DNA of 60,000 nt. It comes from Selaginella moellendorffii. Its lineage: Eukaryota; Streptophyta; Lycopodiopsida; Selaginellales; Selaginellaceae. The stretch covers positions 305,755 through 365,754 of the forward strand of contig NW_003314382.1 of assembly GCF_000143415.4 (NCBI RefSeq), written 5' to 3'. Under the pieces are notes generated by a model. That model did not search any database. It saw nothing but the letters and a program-made list of their open reading frames with translations, and had not been told where the DNA came from. Positions 21,571-32,929 of this stretch are shown here, in pieces (position 1 is the stretch's first letter; each line of letters opens with the position of its first letter). Position numbers and translations under genes: made by a program.

Positions 21571-21769
21571 TGTCACGGAAGAAGAAAAGGCTTGCATTCT
21601 TTACAAGTGTAGCGCATGTGATCATAGGATGAGATTTAGATATACTGTCACCGTGGATCCTTGGAACCTTGGGGGATAAATAGGGATAAAATAGCCACTA
21701 AGGGCTTTCTCATCAAGCAATTGCCCCTTTTCCAGTTGGCTTAAGGGGAGAGAGATAAGGTGCGCTACA
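21571..21769 (+). repeat. Solitary plus-strand LTR, about 199 bp, next to a primer binding site
   Basis: The segment begins TGTCACGGAAG and ends GTGCGCTACA, giving the TG...CA ends of an LTR. The call rests on the near-perfect tRNA primer site just inside it. The minus-oriented LTR at 23167-24093 ends with the same GCGCTACA and also begins TGTC. The left edge is less certain than the right edge. Confidence 0.6.
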
Positions 21770-21771
21770 GT

Positions 21772-21783
21772 TGGTATCGGAGC
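21772..21783 (+). other. Primer binding site for initiator tRNA-Met
   Basis: TGGTATCGGAGC matches 11 of 12 bases of the consensus plant PBS (TGGTATCAGAGC) and starts two bases after the LTR end. It marks the start of an internal region whose coding part is no longer recognisable (21784-23166). Confidence 0.75.
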
Positions 21784-21926
21784 AAATGGTACGGGTTCGA
21801 TTCCCATTAATTAGTGGCTACTTAAAAGTATAATATACCCTTGAGCAAGGTATATTCCTACCCCTAAATTTGAAATCGTATGTATTGGGCATCCATGCGT
21901 ACGTCCTTCCTCTTGTGTGGAGCATC

Positions 21927-22022
21927 CACGGATGAAGGTATCCACCGTGGGACTGCGGTACGGGTGGATGACTAGCACGGACGAAGGTATCCACCATGGG
22001 ACTGCGGTACGGGTGGATGACT
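21927..22022 (+). repeat. Two direct copies of a 49-bp unit in a retroelement leader
   Basis: Units at 21927-21975 and 21976-22022 share caggacgaaggtatccacc-like text and gcggtacgggtggatgact, with few differences. A third copy lies in reverse orientation at 27581-27629. The position after a primer binding site suggests leader sequence. Confidence 0.8.
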
Positions 22023-23166
22023 GAGATTATTTCAAGCCATAACTTTTTCTTTGGACCATCTCCAGCACTCCACTATAGTCCAAAACACTCTAACACAGTA
22101 GATAAACAAGGTGTATATAAGCTAAAAGCTTGCAAATTATCTACCACCAAAGGTGGTGAAAGCAACACCTTTTCACCAACCCGAATCTTTTTAGAAGCTT
22201 CTCCAAACTTGGCACATTACACTAGACTTCCCCAGCCATAGGATACTAGTTGTGGCATCACTCACAATGATCATGGCATCTTCTATAGTCACTAACACTT
22301 CATTTGACCACCAAATTCTTGTGAGTGCTTTCAACTGCGTTCACTACTTTAGAGACTTTTTCTTCCATGCTTTAGGGGCTCCATAAGTTACCACACACAG
22401 TGGAGCTCCAGATTTCATCATTGCAGCACTGCTCCTCACTTTGGGCCTACATGACATCACACATAAGAGGGCAATATAGCTAGCTTTTGCAACATCTCTG
22501 ACCTCCTTCAAGACTCTTTATAACCTTTTGGGATAATCTCAGTCATTGGGAGAAAGTTCTCCAAACTTTTTATGTTGTGAGATCTTTCTTTGTCTTCCTC
22601 TTTGTTTCTTTTTCCATCTTTCTTTCACTTTTTATATTTTGTTTCAGATGGTGTTCCTAGAATAGAGTAAGCATGAGTTTGGACTTTCACCTTGAGGCAG
22701 CATCAACTCCTCTTGTTTAGGAGCTTTGCAACTCAAAGTTCCTGGTTTTCTTCACTTTATTTCACTTTTATTATCATCAATATCGCTGTCCACTACTCAC
22801 AGTCACAATCCATTTATTTTGCTACTCACTACACCATTGTTTACCACTCACTACAGTTGCCCTATTCATATTTCTTCACTTTCCTCACCATGCACAAATG
22901 TTCTTAGGGATCCTATTATATCACCATATTCATCATAATCATATGTAGTAGATGCATCAAGATGCCAAAATTTGACATGCCAAACTCAAGATATGATGTA
23001 AACTATCTGCAGCAAGTACAAGAAAATCCAAGACAGTTAGTAGCTGATTTGTGAGAGCCGGTTGGACCTAATACACACAAGAGACCAGGTATTACTTTGG
23101 GCTGATGTTTTACCTAATCCTTCATTCCTACAGTAGTAGAAAAAAATGATCCCAGTAGATGCTTGT
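22023..23166. other. Decayed retroelement interior; no gene seen
   Basis: All six frames are broken. There is no recognisable gag or pol motif. The stretch lies between the plus-strand PBS at 21772 and the minus-strand LTR at 23167, so two elements in opposite orientation meet here. Confidence 0.4.
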
Positions 23167-24093
23167 TGTAGCGCACCTGAATTTGGAGCCGAACTCCAAG
23201 CCCGTTGCGTTACGAAACGAGGGTCCGGTACAATCCCACGAGCACTAGCTCCCCGTATCCAACACCTGCATGCAAAATGGTGTCAGACAGAGTCTGGCAC
23301 GATTTTGGCATACCGGTGGCCTAACGCAAGAAGGAGGGAACTCCACCGACTAGAGCAGCGTGGAGCTTGGGCTTAGACCCAAGCCGGACGCAGAACAAGG
23401 AGCGACACAGCCTAGCGGGAGCCAAACTAATGTCTCAGATGGTCGGACATGCATTCCAACCACTATCCCTACTATACATATTGGAACCCCCCACAGCCCC
23501 CCCCCCCCCCCCCTTGAGGGACACACGCTTTGGGCTTTCACCCTAAGCCTCCCTTAGTACCCGGAGTTAGTCTCTGGGACAAGTCTGAAACTTACTAAAT
23601 ATGGAATGTCCTTAGATTGCGAATTTGGACATGGGACGGACACCATTGTGTTCAGGCCGATCTCTACATTCCGTAGATATGCTAAATGAGCTAATCTAAA
23701 CACTTTCCATAAATAGCATTTGGGACCGAAATGAGACCAACACAAAGGGCGTGATAGCGAGGGTGTTTGGCAGACACGGTAAGCTATCATCCGGCGACAT
23801 TGAGGGACTAGTCTCAATACGCGAGGGTTCTTGCCAAGCCAGTGCAAGACAGAGCAAAAGAGAACTAACAAGCCGGGCCAAGTATGCTTGGCTAAATAGA
23901 CACTTAGGAATTCCTTCCTTATGCTCATCCGGCCAAGTACAGATGCCAAGTCCAGTTTACTAACACTTGGACAAGAGGGGCCAATAAAGGGAACCAGCAG
24001 TACCGACCTCCTGCCGTCATGGCAATAAGGAAAGAGTGCCCGTAAGGACTGGTTGACAAGTATCTTTCGATACCCGAAGTCACATTCGCGACA
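23167..24093 (-). repeat. 3' LTR of the chromovirus, about 927 bp
   Basis: Read on the minus strand it begins TGTCGCGAATGTGACTTCGG directly after a polypurine tract and ends GCGCTACA. GC content is well above the flanks. It includes a 19-20 base poly-C run near 23500-23518. No second LTR is present to confirm the ends, so the distal boundary (23167) rests on the TG...CA rule and on the shared GCGCTACA end of the plus-strand LTR at 21571-21769. Confidence 0.55.
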
Positions 24094-24113
24094 CTCTCCC
24101 CCCCTTGGGGAAG
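24094..24113 (-). other. Polypurine tract (plus-strand DNA primer site)
   Basis: On the minus strand the sequence CTTCCCCAAGGGGGGGGAGAG ends exactly at the LTR start, as expected for the PPT of a Ty3 element. The frame just before it reads DEDVDLPQGG, the typical end of a plant gypsy polyprotein that overlaps the PPT. Confidence 0.7.
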
Positions 24114-24701
24114 ATCGACGTCCTCGTCGATGTATACCCGAGTCTAGCAAACCGTCAAGGAAACAACTCCAAAAGTTAATGGAAAGCACACTATGTGGGA
24201 AACACACCGACTTAAATGAGTTATGGAACGACCTCTCCTCTACGTCCAAAGACGTTAAGACTCAGACACCCTCCGGCCGTCGCCGACAAGGAAATGACGA
24301 ACAGAGTTAGCCACCCTTGCTGCTTCGAGTACCACTCAGCTTACAAAGGAATGATACATCCCTGCCCGCAGGGACATAGGGAGAAGGCCAAAGGCCCAAC
24401 TGCCCCTGAGCAAGAAATCAACCCCGTCGGGAAGATTTAGACAACTATTATAAACTGGCAGATTAAGTTGTTTACACGACCACACCCCTTTTCGAAAATG
24501 AGGCATCGAGAGAGAGGCGGGGGCTTGTGATCAGTCTATAATAGTTATCCCCATGGTTATGGATTGGACCCATGCACCGAAGTGCCGAAGTCAGCCTGCC
24601 AAAACTGACCCAAGGACGAATGAACGAGAGAAACGACATTTTGATTTATAGAAATATATTACTTTATTAATTTGCAAGATTGATTACAAGATTTACAAAA
24701 G

Positions 24702-25403
24702 CTAATCTTTATTATGATTCTCATACTCCGTGATAAGCTCACGAGCATGTGTAAGATTACTAAGAGGCTCCCAAGTTGATTCACAAGATGGGTAACCTTT
24801 CCACTTAACTAGATACTCTCGACGTTTGGCACGCTTAAGCCAGCGTGTACCCAAAATAGCTTCTACTTCATATTCAGGTTCACCATCCACAACTTCTGGT
24901 GGTGGACGAATCTCCGCTTGATGTGCATCATCCATAGTGTATGGAGCCAAGAGATTGGCATGAAATACATTATGAATACTGGACATCTCCACAGGAAGAT
25001 CCAACTGAGAGGATACATTACCAATGCGCCGCAACACCCGATAGGGTCCAACATATCTCGGCAAGAGCTTCCGAGACAGAGAACCCTTAATGTTTAAGTT
25101 CCGGGAAGATAGCCACACCTGATCTCCCACTTGATAGGATACATGCCGACAATGCTGATCCTTATCACGTCGATACCTATCCTGAGCTTTGCCCATCACC
25201 TCAGTAGCTCTAGACCAACCTCAGCGTAGCTGCTCCGCATAAGTCTCAACGGCTAGGACCAACACTTCGGTCATTGGTTTCGGTAGGACAATCTGTTGAG
25301 GAACCCCACGAGCATTCCCTTGCAGCATCTCCCATGGAGAACAGCCTATAGCACTGTGAAATGTGTTGTTATAACATATTTCTGCTGTATCCAAATGCTC
25401 AAC
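24702..25403 (-). pseudogene. Chromovirus integrase C-terminus and chromodomain
   Basis: The frame contains the integrase tail (YQVGDQVWLSSRNL, LLPRYVGPYRVLRRIG, HNVFHANLL) and, at its end, a chromodomain (EYEVEAILGTRW ... REYLVKWKGYPSCESTWEP) carrying the aromatic residues that hold methyl-lysine. Chromodomains steer integration to marked chromatin. Upstream, the frame is cut by TGA at 25221-25223 (Arg CGA expected) and TAG at 25404-25406 (Trp TGG expected). Confidence 0.85.
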
Positions 25404-26240
25404 CTAGTCGTGTTGGTCCGCCGCGACATAGTACCGCAGATAATCCTCAACTTGAGCATTCACGTGTTCGGTCTGCCCATCAGTTTGAGGATGATAAGCT
25501 ATACTAAACTTCAACTTGGTACCGAACAACTGGAACAGTGTGCCCCAAAACTTCCCCGTAAACCTCGAATCTCTATCCGAGATCATCTCTTCAGGAAGAC
25601 CACGAACTCGCACTACTTCATGGAAAAAGAGCTTTGCTGCTTGTTTCGCATTCACTGTTCCCATAGTTGGAATGAAGTGTGCAATCTTCGACAACCGATC
25701 CACAACCACCATCAAAGTATCATAACCCTTAGACTTCGGCAAGCAAGTGACGAAATCAAATGTCACACTTTGAAATGGCCATGCCGGTGCTGGAATGCAC
25801 TGCAACTTTCCAGCCTGCTTCTCAGCTTTGCGCTTACATTGCTGGCATATAGGGCAGGAACGGACATAGTCCGCTACATCACCTTCTATACCAGACCAGA
25901 AAAATCCTTTTTTCAACAAAGCCAGAGTCTTTCGTTGTCCACCATGTCCCGCTGCTGGAACATCATGATGTTCCCGCAAAAATAACTGCTGAAGATCCTT
26001 AGAGGGAAGATACAATCTTTCTTGCTTATAGAATATAAGCCCGTCTCGAACTGAGAAGTGAAGCTTTGCATTAGTGCAACTAGCAACTTTTGCTGCTTCA
26101 CTACCAGGGCTCTGCTTCAACAACCCCGCACGGCATAAGATTGCCTTCGCCAATGGATCACTTCCATACGAAGCCCGAACGTCCTTCAACCAATCTGGAC
26201 TGATTGCCGATATTGCCCGGAATTGAGCTTGACGACTCAA
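25404..26240 (-). pseudogene. Chromovirus integrase, zinc finger and catalytic core
   Basis: The HHCC finger (REHHDVPAAGHGGQRKT ... CPICQQCK), catalytic Asp in FDFVTCLPKSKGYD, second Asp region MISDRDSRFTGKFW and SIAYHPQTDGQTEHVN with the third acidic residue are all visible. The core is therefore nearly intact. The reading frame is open from a frameshift near 26318 to the nonsense codon at 25404-25406. Confidence 0.87.
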
Positions 26241-27463
26241 CGCATCCGGAACAATATTGTCTTTACCAGGTTTATATATGATTTCAATATCATATCTGGC
26301 AAGCTTCTCTTGCCAAGCTTAGGCTGCGTAGCAAAGTAGCTTAGTGTGTTACTATCCATATAAACCTTGGTATGTCCACCCAAGCAGTGTCTCCAGTGTT
26401 CCAAGGCCGACACTATAGCAAACATCTCTTTCTCATGCGTTGGCCATCTTCGTTGGGTTTCATCCAATTTCTTGGAATAGAACGCAACGGGACAACCATG
26501 TCGCCTTAGCGTAACACCAACCGCTTTGTCACAATCTTGCTGTAACACGGCACCAATAGCATAACCAGATGCATCACAATGCACTTCGAAGGGTTTATCA
26601 AGATCTGGGATCCTGAGAACAGGAACCGTAGTCAAGATCTCCTTCAACCGTACAAAAGCACGCTGACAAGCTGGTGTCCAATGAAACGGAATATTACTCT
26701 TTGTCAACTCAGTCAACGGAAGAGCAATTCTTGCAAAATTGTGGACAAACTTGCGATAGTATCCCGCCAAACTGAGAAAGGAACGAACATCTGATATAAT
26801 GGTTGGGACTTCCCAGGACTTCACCGCTTCCACCTTCTTTGGATCAACTTTAATCACGCCACCACCAACTATATGTCCAAGAAAGTTTACATGCAATTGA
26901 CCAAAAGCGCATTTACTTTCCTTAGCATACAGTTTGTGTTCGCGCAACTTCTGAAACACCAGCTCCAAGTGTTTCAAATGATCCTCCAACATTTTGCTGA
27001 AGACTAGAACATTGTCAATATATAGGACAACAAATGTGTCCAGATAATCTCCAAATATTCTATCCATCATAGTGTTGAACGTTGCCGAAGCATTGCATAA
27101 CCCGAACGGCATGACAAGGAACTCATAAGATCCGTACCGAGTCTTAAAGGCTGTCTTTTCCACATCCTGATCTGCCACCCGTATCTGATGATACCCGAAC
27201 CACAAATCAAGTTGCGTAAAATACTTAGCCTTTAAGAGTTGGTCGAACAAGTCATCAATGCGAGGCAAAGGATAACTGTTCTTGACCGTGATCTTGTTGA
27301 GTGCCCGATAGTCAATACACATCCTTATGGTTCCATCCTTTTTTATAACGAAAAGGACCGGTGCTCCATAAGGTGACTTGCTTGGTTGGATATGACCTTT
27401 GTCAAGAAGCTCCGTGAGTTGCTTCTTGAGTTCAACCATCTCCTTAATGTTCAACCGGGCCAA
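26237..27463 (-). pseudogene. Chromovirus reverse transcriptase-RNase H with mutated active site
   Basis: RT blocks: [55 protein letters not shown]. The catalytic box reads YIDN where YIDD or YLDD is required; the codon at 27011-27013 is AAT instead of GAT. RNase H starts at [19 protein letters not shown]. After TQPKL the frame shifts near 26318, losing about five codons of the connection to the zinc finger. The N-terminal protease is missing. Confidence 0.88.
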
Positions 27464-27580
27464 GGGGAACCAGCACCTCCATTTCCAGACTCAATCTACC
27501 AATCCTGGTTCCCCTCCATTTCCGGACTCAATCTACCAATCCTTCCATTGTGTAGATTAGCTATTCCATGTGAGGCAACT

Positions 27581-27629
27581 AGTCATCCACCCGTACCACA
27601 GTCCCACGGTGGATACCTTCGTCCGTGCT
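27581..27629 (-). repeat. Inverted third copy of the 49-bp leader unit
   Basis: The reverse complement differs from 21974-22022 at only about two positions. It lies just upstream (in element orientation) of the truncated chromovirus RT. A 34-bp direct repeat (tccggactcaatctaccaat type) lies at about 27470-27545 between them. Confidence 0.85.
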
Positions 27630-27980
27630 CAAGTCACTGCAAATGTGCTCTCATCATTGCTTACAACGTCATACAATAAAGTACACATGCCTTGGAGATT
27701 TCTCTATAAAGGCACAGTTAGTATAACATCATAGACTTCCTAGTGGATATCAACTCCAAGGGAGGAAGAGAAATCATGCTCCCTAACCACAAAGTCTTTC
27801 GGAAACGTGAATGCAAGTGATATTGTATCAATCTTAAGTGAAGTGGTCTCATTTGGTGGCCAAGGTTGCATCTCTACCTCATTTGGATGGGCCTTGTGCT
27901 CCACAAGCTTAAGAGCCACTATTTTTACTTGAAAATTTATGTAAATTTTGCATTTGCTAATAAAGTTGTATAGAATCTTT
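27630..27980. other. No feature seen
   Basis: Mixed-composition sequence with broken frames between retroelement remnants. Confidence 0.4.
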
Positions 27981-28174
27981 TGTAAGTAACCAGAGAGAAC
28001 GACTTGAGAAATAATCTATAGGGTTCAAATATAAAGGGAAAGGGCCCATGAACAAGAGTGCACCTCTTTTTCCAATCAGTTAAAGGTCTTGGGATAGTTG
28101 GGGTTAAGCATCTTTGGGTTTGAATAATACTGGGCTGAGTGACTTCCCGAGAAGTCCAAATTCAGGAACTTACA
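27981..28174 (+). mobile_element. Solo LTR (194 bp) with 5-bp target duplication
   Basis: The segment begins TGTAAGTAACC and ends GGAACTTACA. It is flanked by TCTTT on both sides (27976-27980 and 28175-28179), an exact 5-bp target-site duplication. Its reverse complement matches the LTRs at 35342-35535 (also 194 bp), 35692-35871 and 37639-37824. A solo LTR with target duplication is the product of recombination between the two LTRs of one inserted element. Confidence 0.88.
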
Positions 28175-28579
28175 TCTTTGAGCCATGAAGAACTAGATCT
28201 AGCACCTCTAGCTGTGTGAGAATGTGGTGTAAAGTGTCCTTTGGTGTCCCTACATGCATGTGCCATAGTGTGATCTACAAAGGTCTTCAATATGGCCTTG
28301 GAATACTCCTAGATCTAGAGGCCTACTTGTTGAGTGAGAGTGAAGGAGAGAATGTTTGTGGCTAAACCAGAGTTAGCAAGAGCTTCCACATTGATACCCA
28401 CAATCACCACTAGAATTATGAATGCATCAAGATCAAAAGCCATTGTTGTGTTGAAAATAGAAATGGGAGCCATGTCTGAGGCTGAAGAGGGTGCCACTCT
28501 ATGAAGGGCTCGCACTGACACCTCAAGCTATTGAAGCAAAGTTGGGAATTGATGACAAAAAGTGCAAAGTGTTGTCATG
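28175..28579. other. No feature seen
   Basis: Broken frames only. One 68-codon minus-strand frame (28315-28521) shows no recognisable motif. Confidence 0.4.
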
Positions 28580-29519
28580 ATTGGACTACAATAATTAAAG
28601 ATCAACTATATACATAATTAGGTCTACTTCATCCCACAGATATACATATATAACTATTGTTATAAAGAATGAAGACTAATTATACTACATGATGCAAATG
28701 TAAATGACAATATTTATTAATAGGCTAAGTAAGAGAAGATAAATTTGAACACATATCAACTAATATGTAAAGGATAATAAACAATATTTTTTTTATAAAA
28801 CCAAGTTTGAAAAGTGAATAGTAGATGAATTATTGCCAAGTGAACTCCTTAATAGTACTCTTGAAAGAAGGATAAAAGGGTTACTAATTTATTTGTGTAA
28901 AGTCCCTCCACTATTATGCAACTTGTTGTTTTCCAAAAGAATCTTAGTATTAAGACCTTCCACCACAACAACACTAAGAAGACACTGTTAACACTAAGGA
29001 CTCCACCTAAGAAATGGAAGATGCCAATTTGAGAAATGCTAACAACATCAATATGTATAGCTAACCTCAACATAAATATCACTTCTCCACTTATAGTTGT
29101 ATATGCTTTAGCTCCACTTCTTGTGGGAGATGCTCTTGTTTTGATAGAGATGCTGCTGTTGCTTGTATTTAAAGATAAGGATGAAGATATGGTCATGGCT
29201 ATGATATTTAGTACTAAACGTGTATTATTATGTCAATTAAAGAGCATCATTAAGGGTAGCTAAGGTAAATGCATGCATAAGTCTTACAAGATCTTGACAA
29301 AGTATTGGCCACAACATGCCTAACTTGATTTGCTCTAATATATTTGCCTTTGTACAAAGTAAAAGCTTTAAAAGAAAATATAAATTGTATAGCTAACTCA
29401 AATGGCCCTTAATAAAGACAATGCAATTACTAGAAGGTATAGTCAAAATGGTTAGTATGTCTAAATTGTTTAAATGCATGTTTAAAAATGTCTAGAAGAA
29501 CTCTAATCTGCATTAGTGG
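28580..29519 (-). mobile_element. Fragment of a Ty3 element related to element A (gag-protease region), element C
   Basis: Collinear with element A 5500-6205 and element B about 38250-39200. Shared phrases on the minus strand include FHFLGG followed by LLVLLWWKV-like text and LYTNKLVTLLSFFQEYY (LCTNKLVTLPSFFREYH in element A). Most differences from element A are C to T or G to A. The fragment runs into a microsatellite at 29520 and then the assembly gap, so its full length is unknown. Confidence 0.8.
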
Positions 29520-29520
29520 T

Positions 29521-29778
<258 letters not shown>

Positions 29779-30722
29779 NNNNNNNNNNNNNNNNNNNNNN
29801 NNNNNNNNNNNNNNNNNNNNNNNNNNNNNNNNNNNNNNNNNNNNNNNNNNNNNNNNNNNNNNNNNNNNNNNNNNNNNNNNNNNNNNNNNNNNNNNNNNNN
29901 NNNNNNNNNNNNNNNNNNNNNNNNNNNNNNNNNNNNNNNNNNNNNNNNNNNNNNNNNNNNNNNNNNNNNNNNNNNNNNNNNNNNNNNNNNNNNNNNNNNN
30001 NNNNNNNNNNNNNNNNNNNNNNNNNNNNNNNNNNNNNNNNNNNNNNNNNNNNNNNNNNNNNNNNNNNNNNNNNNNNNNNNNNNNNNNNNNNNNNNNNNNN
30101 NNNNNNNNNNNNNNNNNNNNNNNNNNNNNNNNNNNNNNNNNNNNNNNNNNNNNNNNNNNNNNNNNNNNNNNNNNNNNNNNNNNNNNNNNNNNNNNNNNNN
30201 NNNNNNNNNNNNNNNNNNNNNNNNNNNNNNNNNNNNNNNNNNNNNNNNNNNNNNNNNNNNNNNNNNNNNNNNNNNNNNNNNNNNNNNNNNNNNNNNNNNN
30301 NNNNNNNNNNNNNNNNNNNNNNNNNNNNNNNNNNNNNNNNNNNNNNNNNNNNNNNNNNNNNNNNNNNNNNNNNNNNNNNNNNNNNNNNNNNNNNNNNNNN
30401 NNNNNNNNNNNNNNNNNNNNNNNNNNNNNNNNNNNNNNNNNNNNNNNNNNNNNNNNNNNNNNNNNNNNNNNNNNNNNNNNNNNNNNNNNNNNNNNNNNNN
30501 NNNNNNNNNNNNNNNNNNNNNNNNNNNNNNNNNNNNNNNNNNNNNNNNNNNNNNNNNNNNNNNNNNNNNNNNNNNNNNNNNNNNNNNNNNNNNNNNNNNN
30601 NNNNNNNNNNNNNNNNNNNNNNNNNNNNNNNNNNNNNNNNNNNNNNNNNNNNNNNNNNNNNNNNNNNNNNNNNNNNNNNNNNNNNNNNNNNNNNNNNNNN
30701 NNNNNNNNNNNNNNNNNNNNNN
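29779..30722. other. Assembly gap, 944 N
   Basis: Unsequenced bases, most likely unresolved because of the adjoining microsatellite. Confidence 1.
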
Positions 30723-32636
30723 GAGGCTATTGATATTGTTCTGTTGGATCAAGCTTTAAGTACGTAGGAGCAGTGCTCATACTCTATGAAGTACCCATCT
30801 TAAATATGTTGTCATCATTTTTGATATAGATGAGGAAATCAATTGTGGGGGAGATAGCTATAAAGACAAATTATACATTTAATAAGGAAGGTATAAATCT
30901 TTCAATATGCATTTTTTATCCTTTTTCTTTACTTTATATTTATTCCCTAGCTTTTACCACCTCTATAGACTTTTAGTGTTTTTTAATCATCCTTCTCTTA
31001 GCACATCAATTATTTGTGACTTGTATGATTCTTACTTTTGGTTCAGTATTGAGTTGAGTGTTTTTTGTCCTCATAATAAACTGTATATTAAGCCTATGCA
31101 TGAAGTATTATTTTATTTTGTTAACAAATTCTTTGATTAGTTCCTGTGTTCCAAGGGTTAAGTCATTTTTGCTATATTTTAGATTAAATATATTTCCCCA
31201 GTTATGAATGCCATTAAAAGTATTTGTATAACTATTGTTATTGAGGAGTGCTTTTGTTCTCTTAAGAGTTGGAGTTTTCCTTTGATTTTTTTATCTCAAA
31301 GAAGTTGTTTTTTACTTATCTAGTTTTGGCTCATGCATTTTATATTAGGATATATTTTATTATTTAGCATTTTTGTTTATAGAGTCTTTGCTAACAAGAG
31401 GTTCTTTATTATCTAAAATTTGAATATATTTTTATTTTTTTATTTCCTTATTTCCTCCTTGAAAAATGAATAAAACTCTTCTTTAATACTTCTTTATTCA
31501 CTCTTTTTTCTTCTATCATGTTTCTTCCTAAATTTTTCTCACTTCTCCTTTTTGTCTCAATCCTTCAACTTTTTTTCTTTTTTGGAGGGGGGGGGGGGGT
31601 AAAAAGGATGGATGGAAGTTTAACCTTAATAATGAATATAGTAGTGGAGCAAGGATAAATTACATAAATTGTGAAATGAATTTAGGTATAAAGGGGTTGA
31701 ATTAAATAGATGTGATATTGAAGTAAGGCTAAACAAAGATGGTAAAGTGAAAATGAATGTAACAAATCCAAATAAAGTTAATGCTTTAGAAGTATTTTTC
31801 TTTGAAGACGGGGCATAAGGAGGATGTAGAGAATAAACAAAGTGAGTTTAATCTCTTATGGATAGTGTTGGACGAGAAAAAAGGTTGTGAATCTAATCAA
31901 AGATGATCTATTGAGGTTTAAATATTGAAAAATATCAATCAATTAAGGCTTTTAAAGTATTTGTGTTTTTGGGTTTAAATAGTATTGGGCTAGGTGATGT
32001 CCCAAGAAGTTCAAATTCAAGAGTTTACAAATGAGAAAATATAAAGGCAAAGGTTTGGCTATAATGACATTTTATGGATTACAATGGCTTTTAAAGTTTT
32101 TTGTTTTAATTCAAAATTATAGATTCAAGGTTAGTTCAAGTATTTAATAGGTATATAGAGTTGTAATTTATTCATCAAGATTCTGTAGTCAATTGATGCT
32201 TATAGCATGGCATTTTATTCTGTTTTTATCATAGTTATCAATAACTACATTAATGATTCCATAGGAGCTATAGTTTTTTTGACAACTATAATCACTCATA
32301 AGAAGCTCTAAATGTTTCACCTAATTTATCCATATCATCTTTATATCTTCCAAAGAGGATAGTGTAAGGTTTATAAATATAAATATAAATATAAATAAAT
32401 AAATAAAAAAAATAAAAAAAAATATAAAAACACACGCACATACTTTATTTATATAATATATTTATTATAAAAGTATAAGATATGAATTATTTATTTTAGA
32501 CTGAATCTAGTCCATCTATTCCTATATATAAGTAGAGCTCTAAACCTCAATTAATATACTTATTTCTATATCCTAAACACTCATGTTTATAGATCTTACA
32601 GTTTTTAATTTTTTGATTATTTATTAAAAATGTGGG
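30723..32636 (+). repeat. AT-rich decayed repeat X, copy 2
   Basis: Collinear with about 600-2290: shared blocks include the SVFCP frame near 31065, a G-rich run at 31587-31600 matching gaggggg near 1298, and the block tctagtccatctattc near 32510 matching tctggtccattcattc near 2212. In both places repeat X lies immediately left of a minus-strand element of the A/B family, so the pair was duplicated together or belongs to one larger element. No intact coding sequence is present. Confidence 0.55.
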
Positions 32637-32805
32637 TGTATGGTACATGGAAATGGAATACAAAAATATACATATCAATTAACCCAAAAACCCTAACTTA
32701 TATACAAAAGCGAGTGGTTCAGATTGAAACCAACCTAATAGCTATTAAAATCCCACTACATTAATATTAGTATATGGCATCACAATAATATACTTAGACC
32801 TCACA
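32637..32805 (-). repeat. 3' LTR of element B, 169 bp
   Basis: The TG...CA-ended copy (plus strand TGTATGG ... CCTCACA) is collinear with 39675-39844 over its whole length, with scattered substitutions. At about 170 bp it is very short for a Ty3 LTR. Confidence 0.85.
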
Positions 32806-32817
32806 TCATCCCTCCTT
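32806..32817 (-). other. Polypurine tract of element B
   Basis: The minus strand reads AAAGGAGGGATGA directly before the LTR start TGTGAGG, the expected PPT position. Confidence 0.7.
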
Positions 32818-32929
32818 TCAGAATGATGGAAGACCATCAAGGTTTTCTCGTGGATGGGCTAGGATTTGAAGGAACATTAAAAGGAGGTATTGGTGATTTG
32901 TAGGTGGTGGTAGTTGTTCCTGATTTCTT

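Larger units (their letters stand above)
23167..27470 (-). mobile_element. Chromovirus-type Ty3/gypsy retrotransposon, 5'-truncated, dead
   Basis: In coding order on the minus strand: RT-RNase H (27463-26237), integrase (26240-25404), integrase tail with chromodomain (25199-24702), a gap of about 590 bp, polypurine tract (24110-24094) and one LTR (24093-23167). The C-terminal chromodomain defines the chromovirus clade. Protease, gag and the 5' LTR are missing: homology stops near 27470, where leader-like repeats begin. Two nonsense codons, one frameshift and a lost RT active-site Asp show that it is inactive. Confidence 0.88.
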
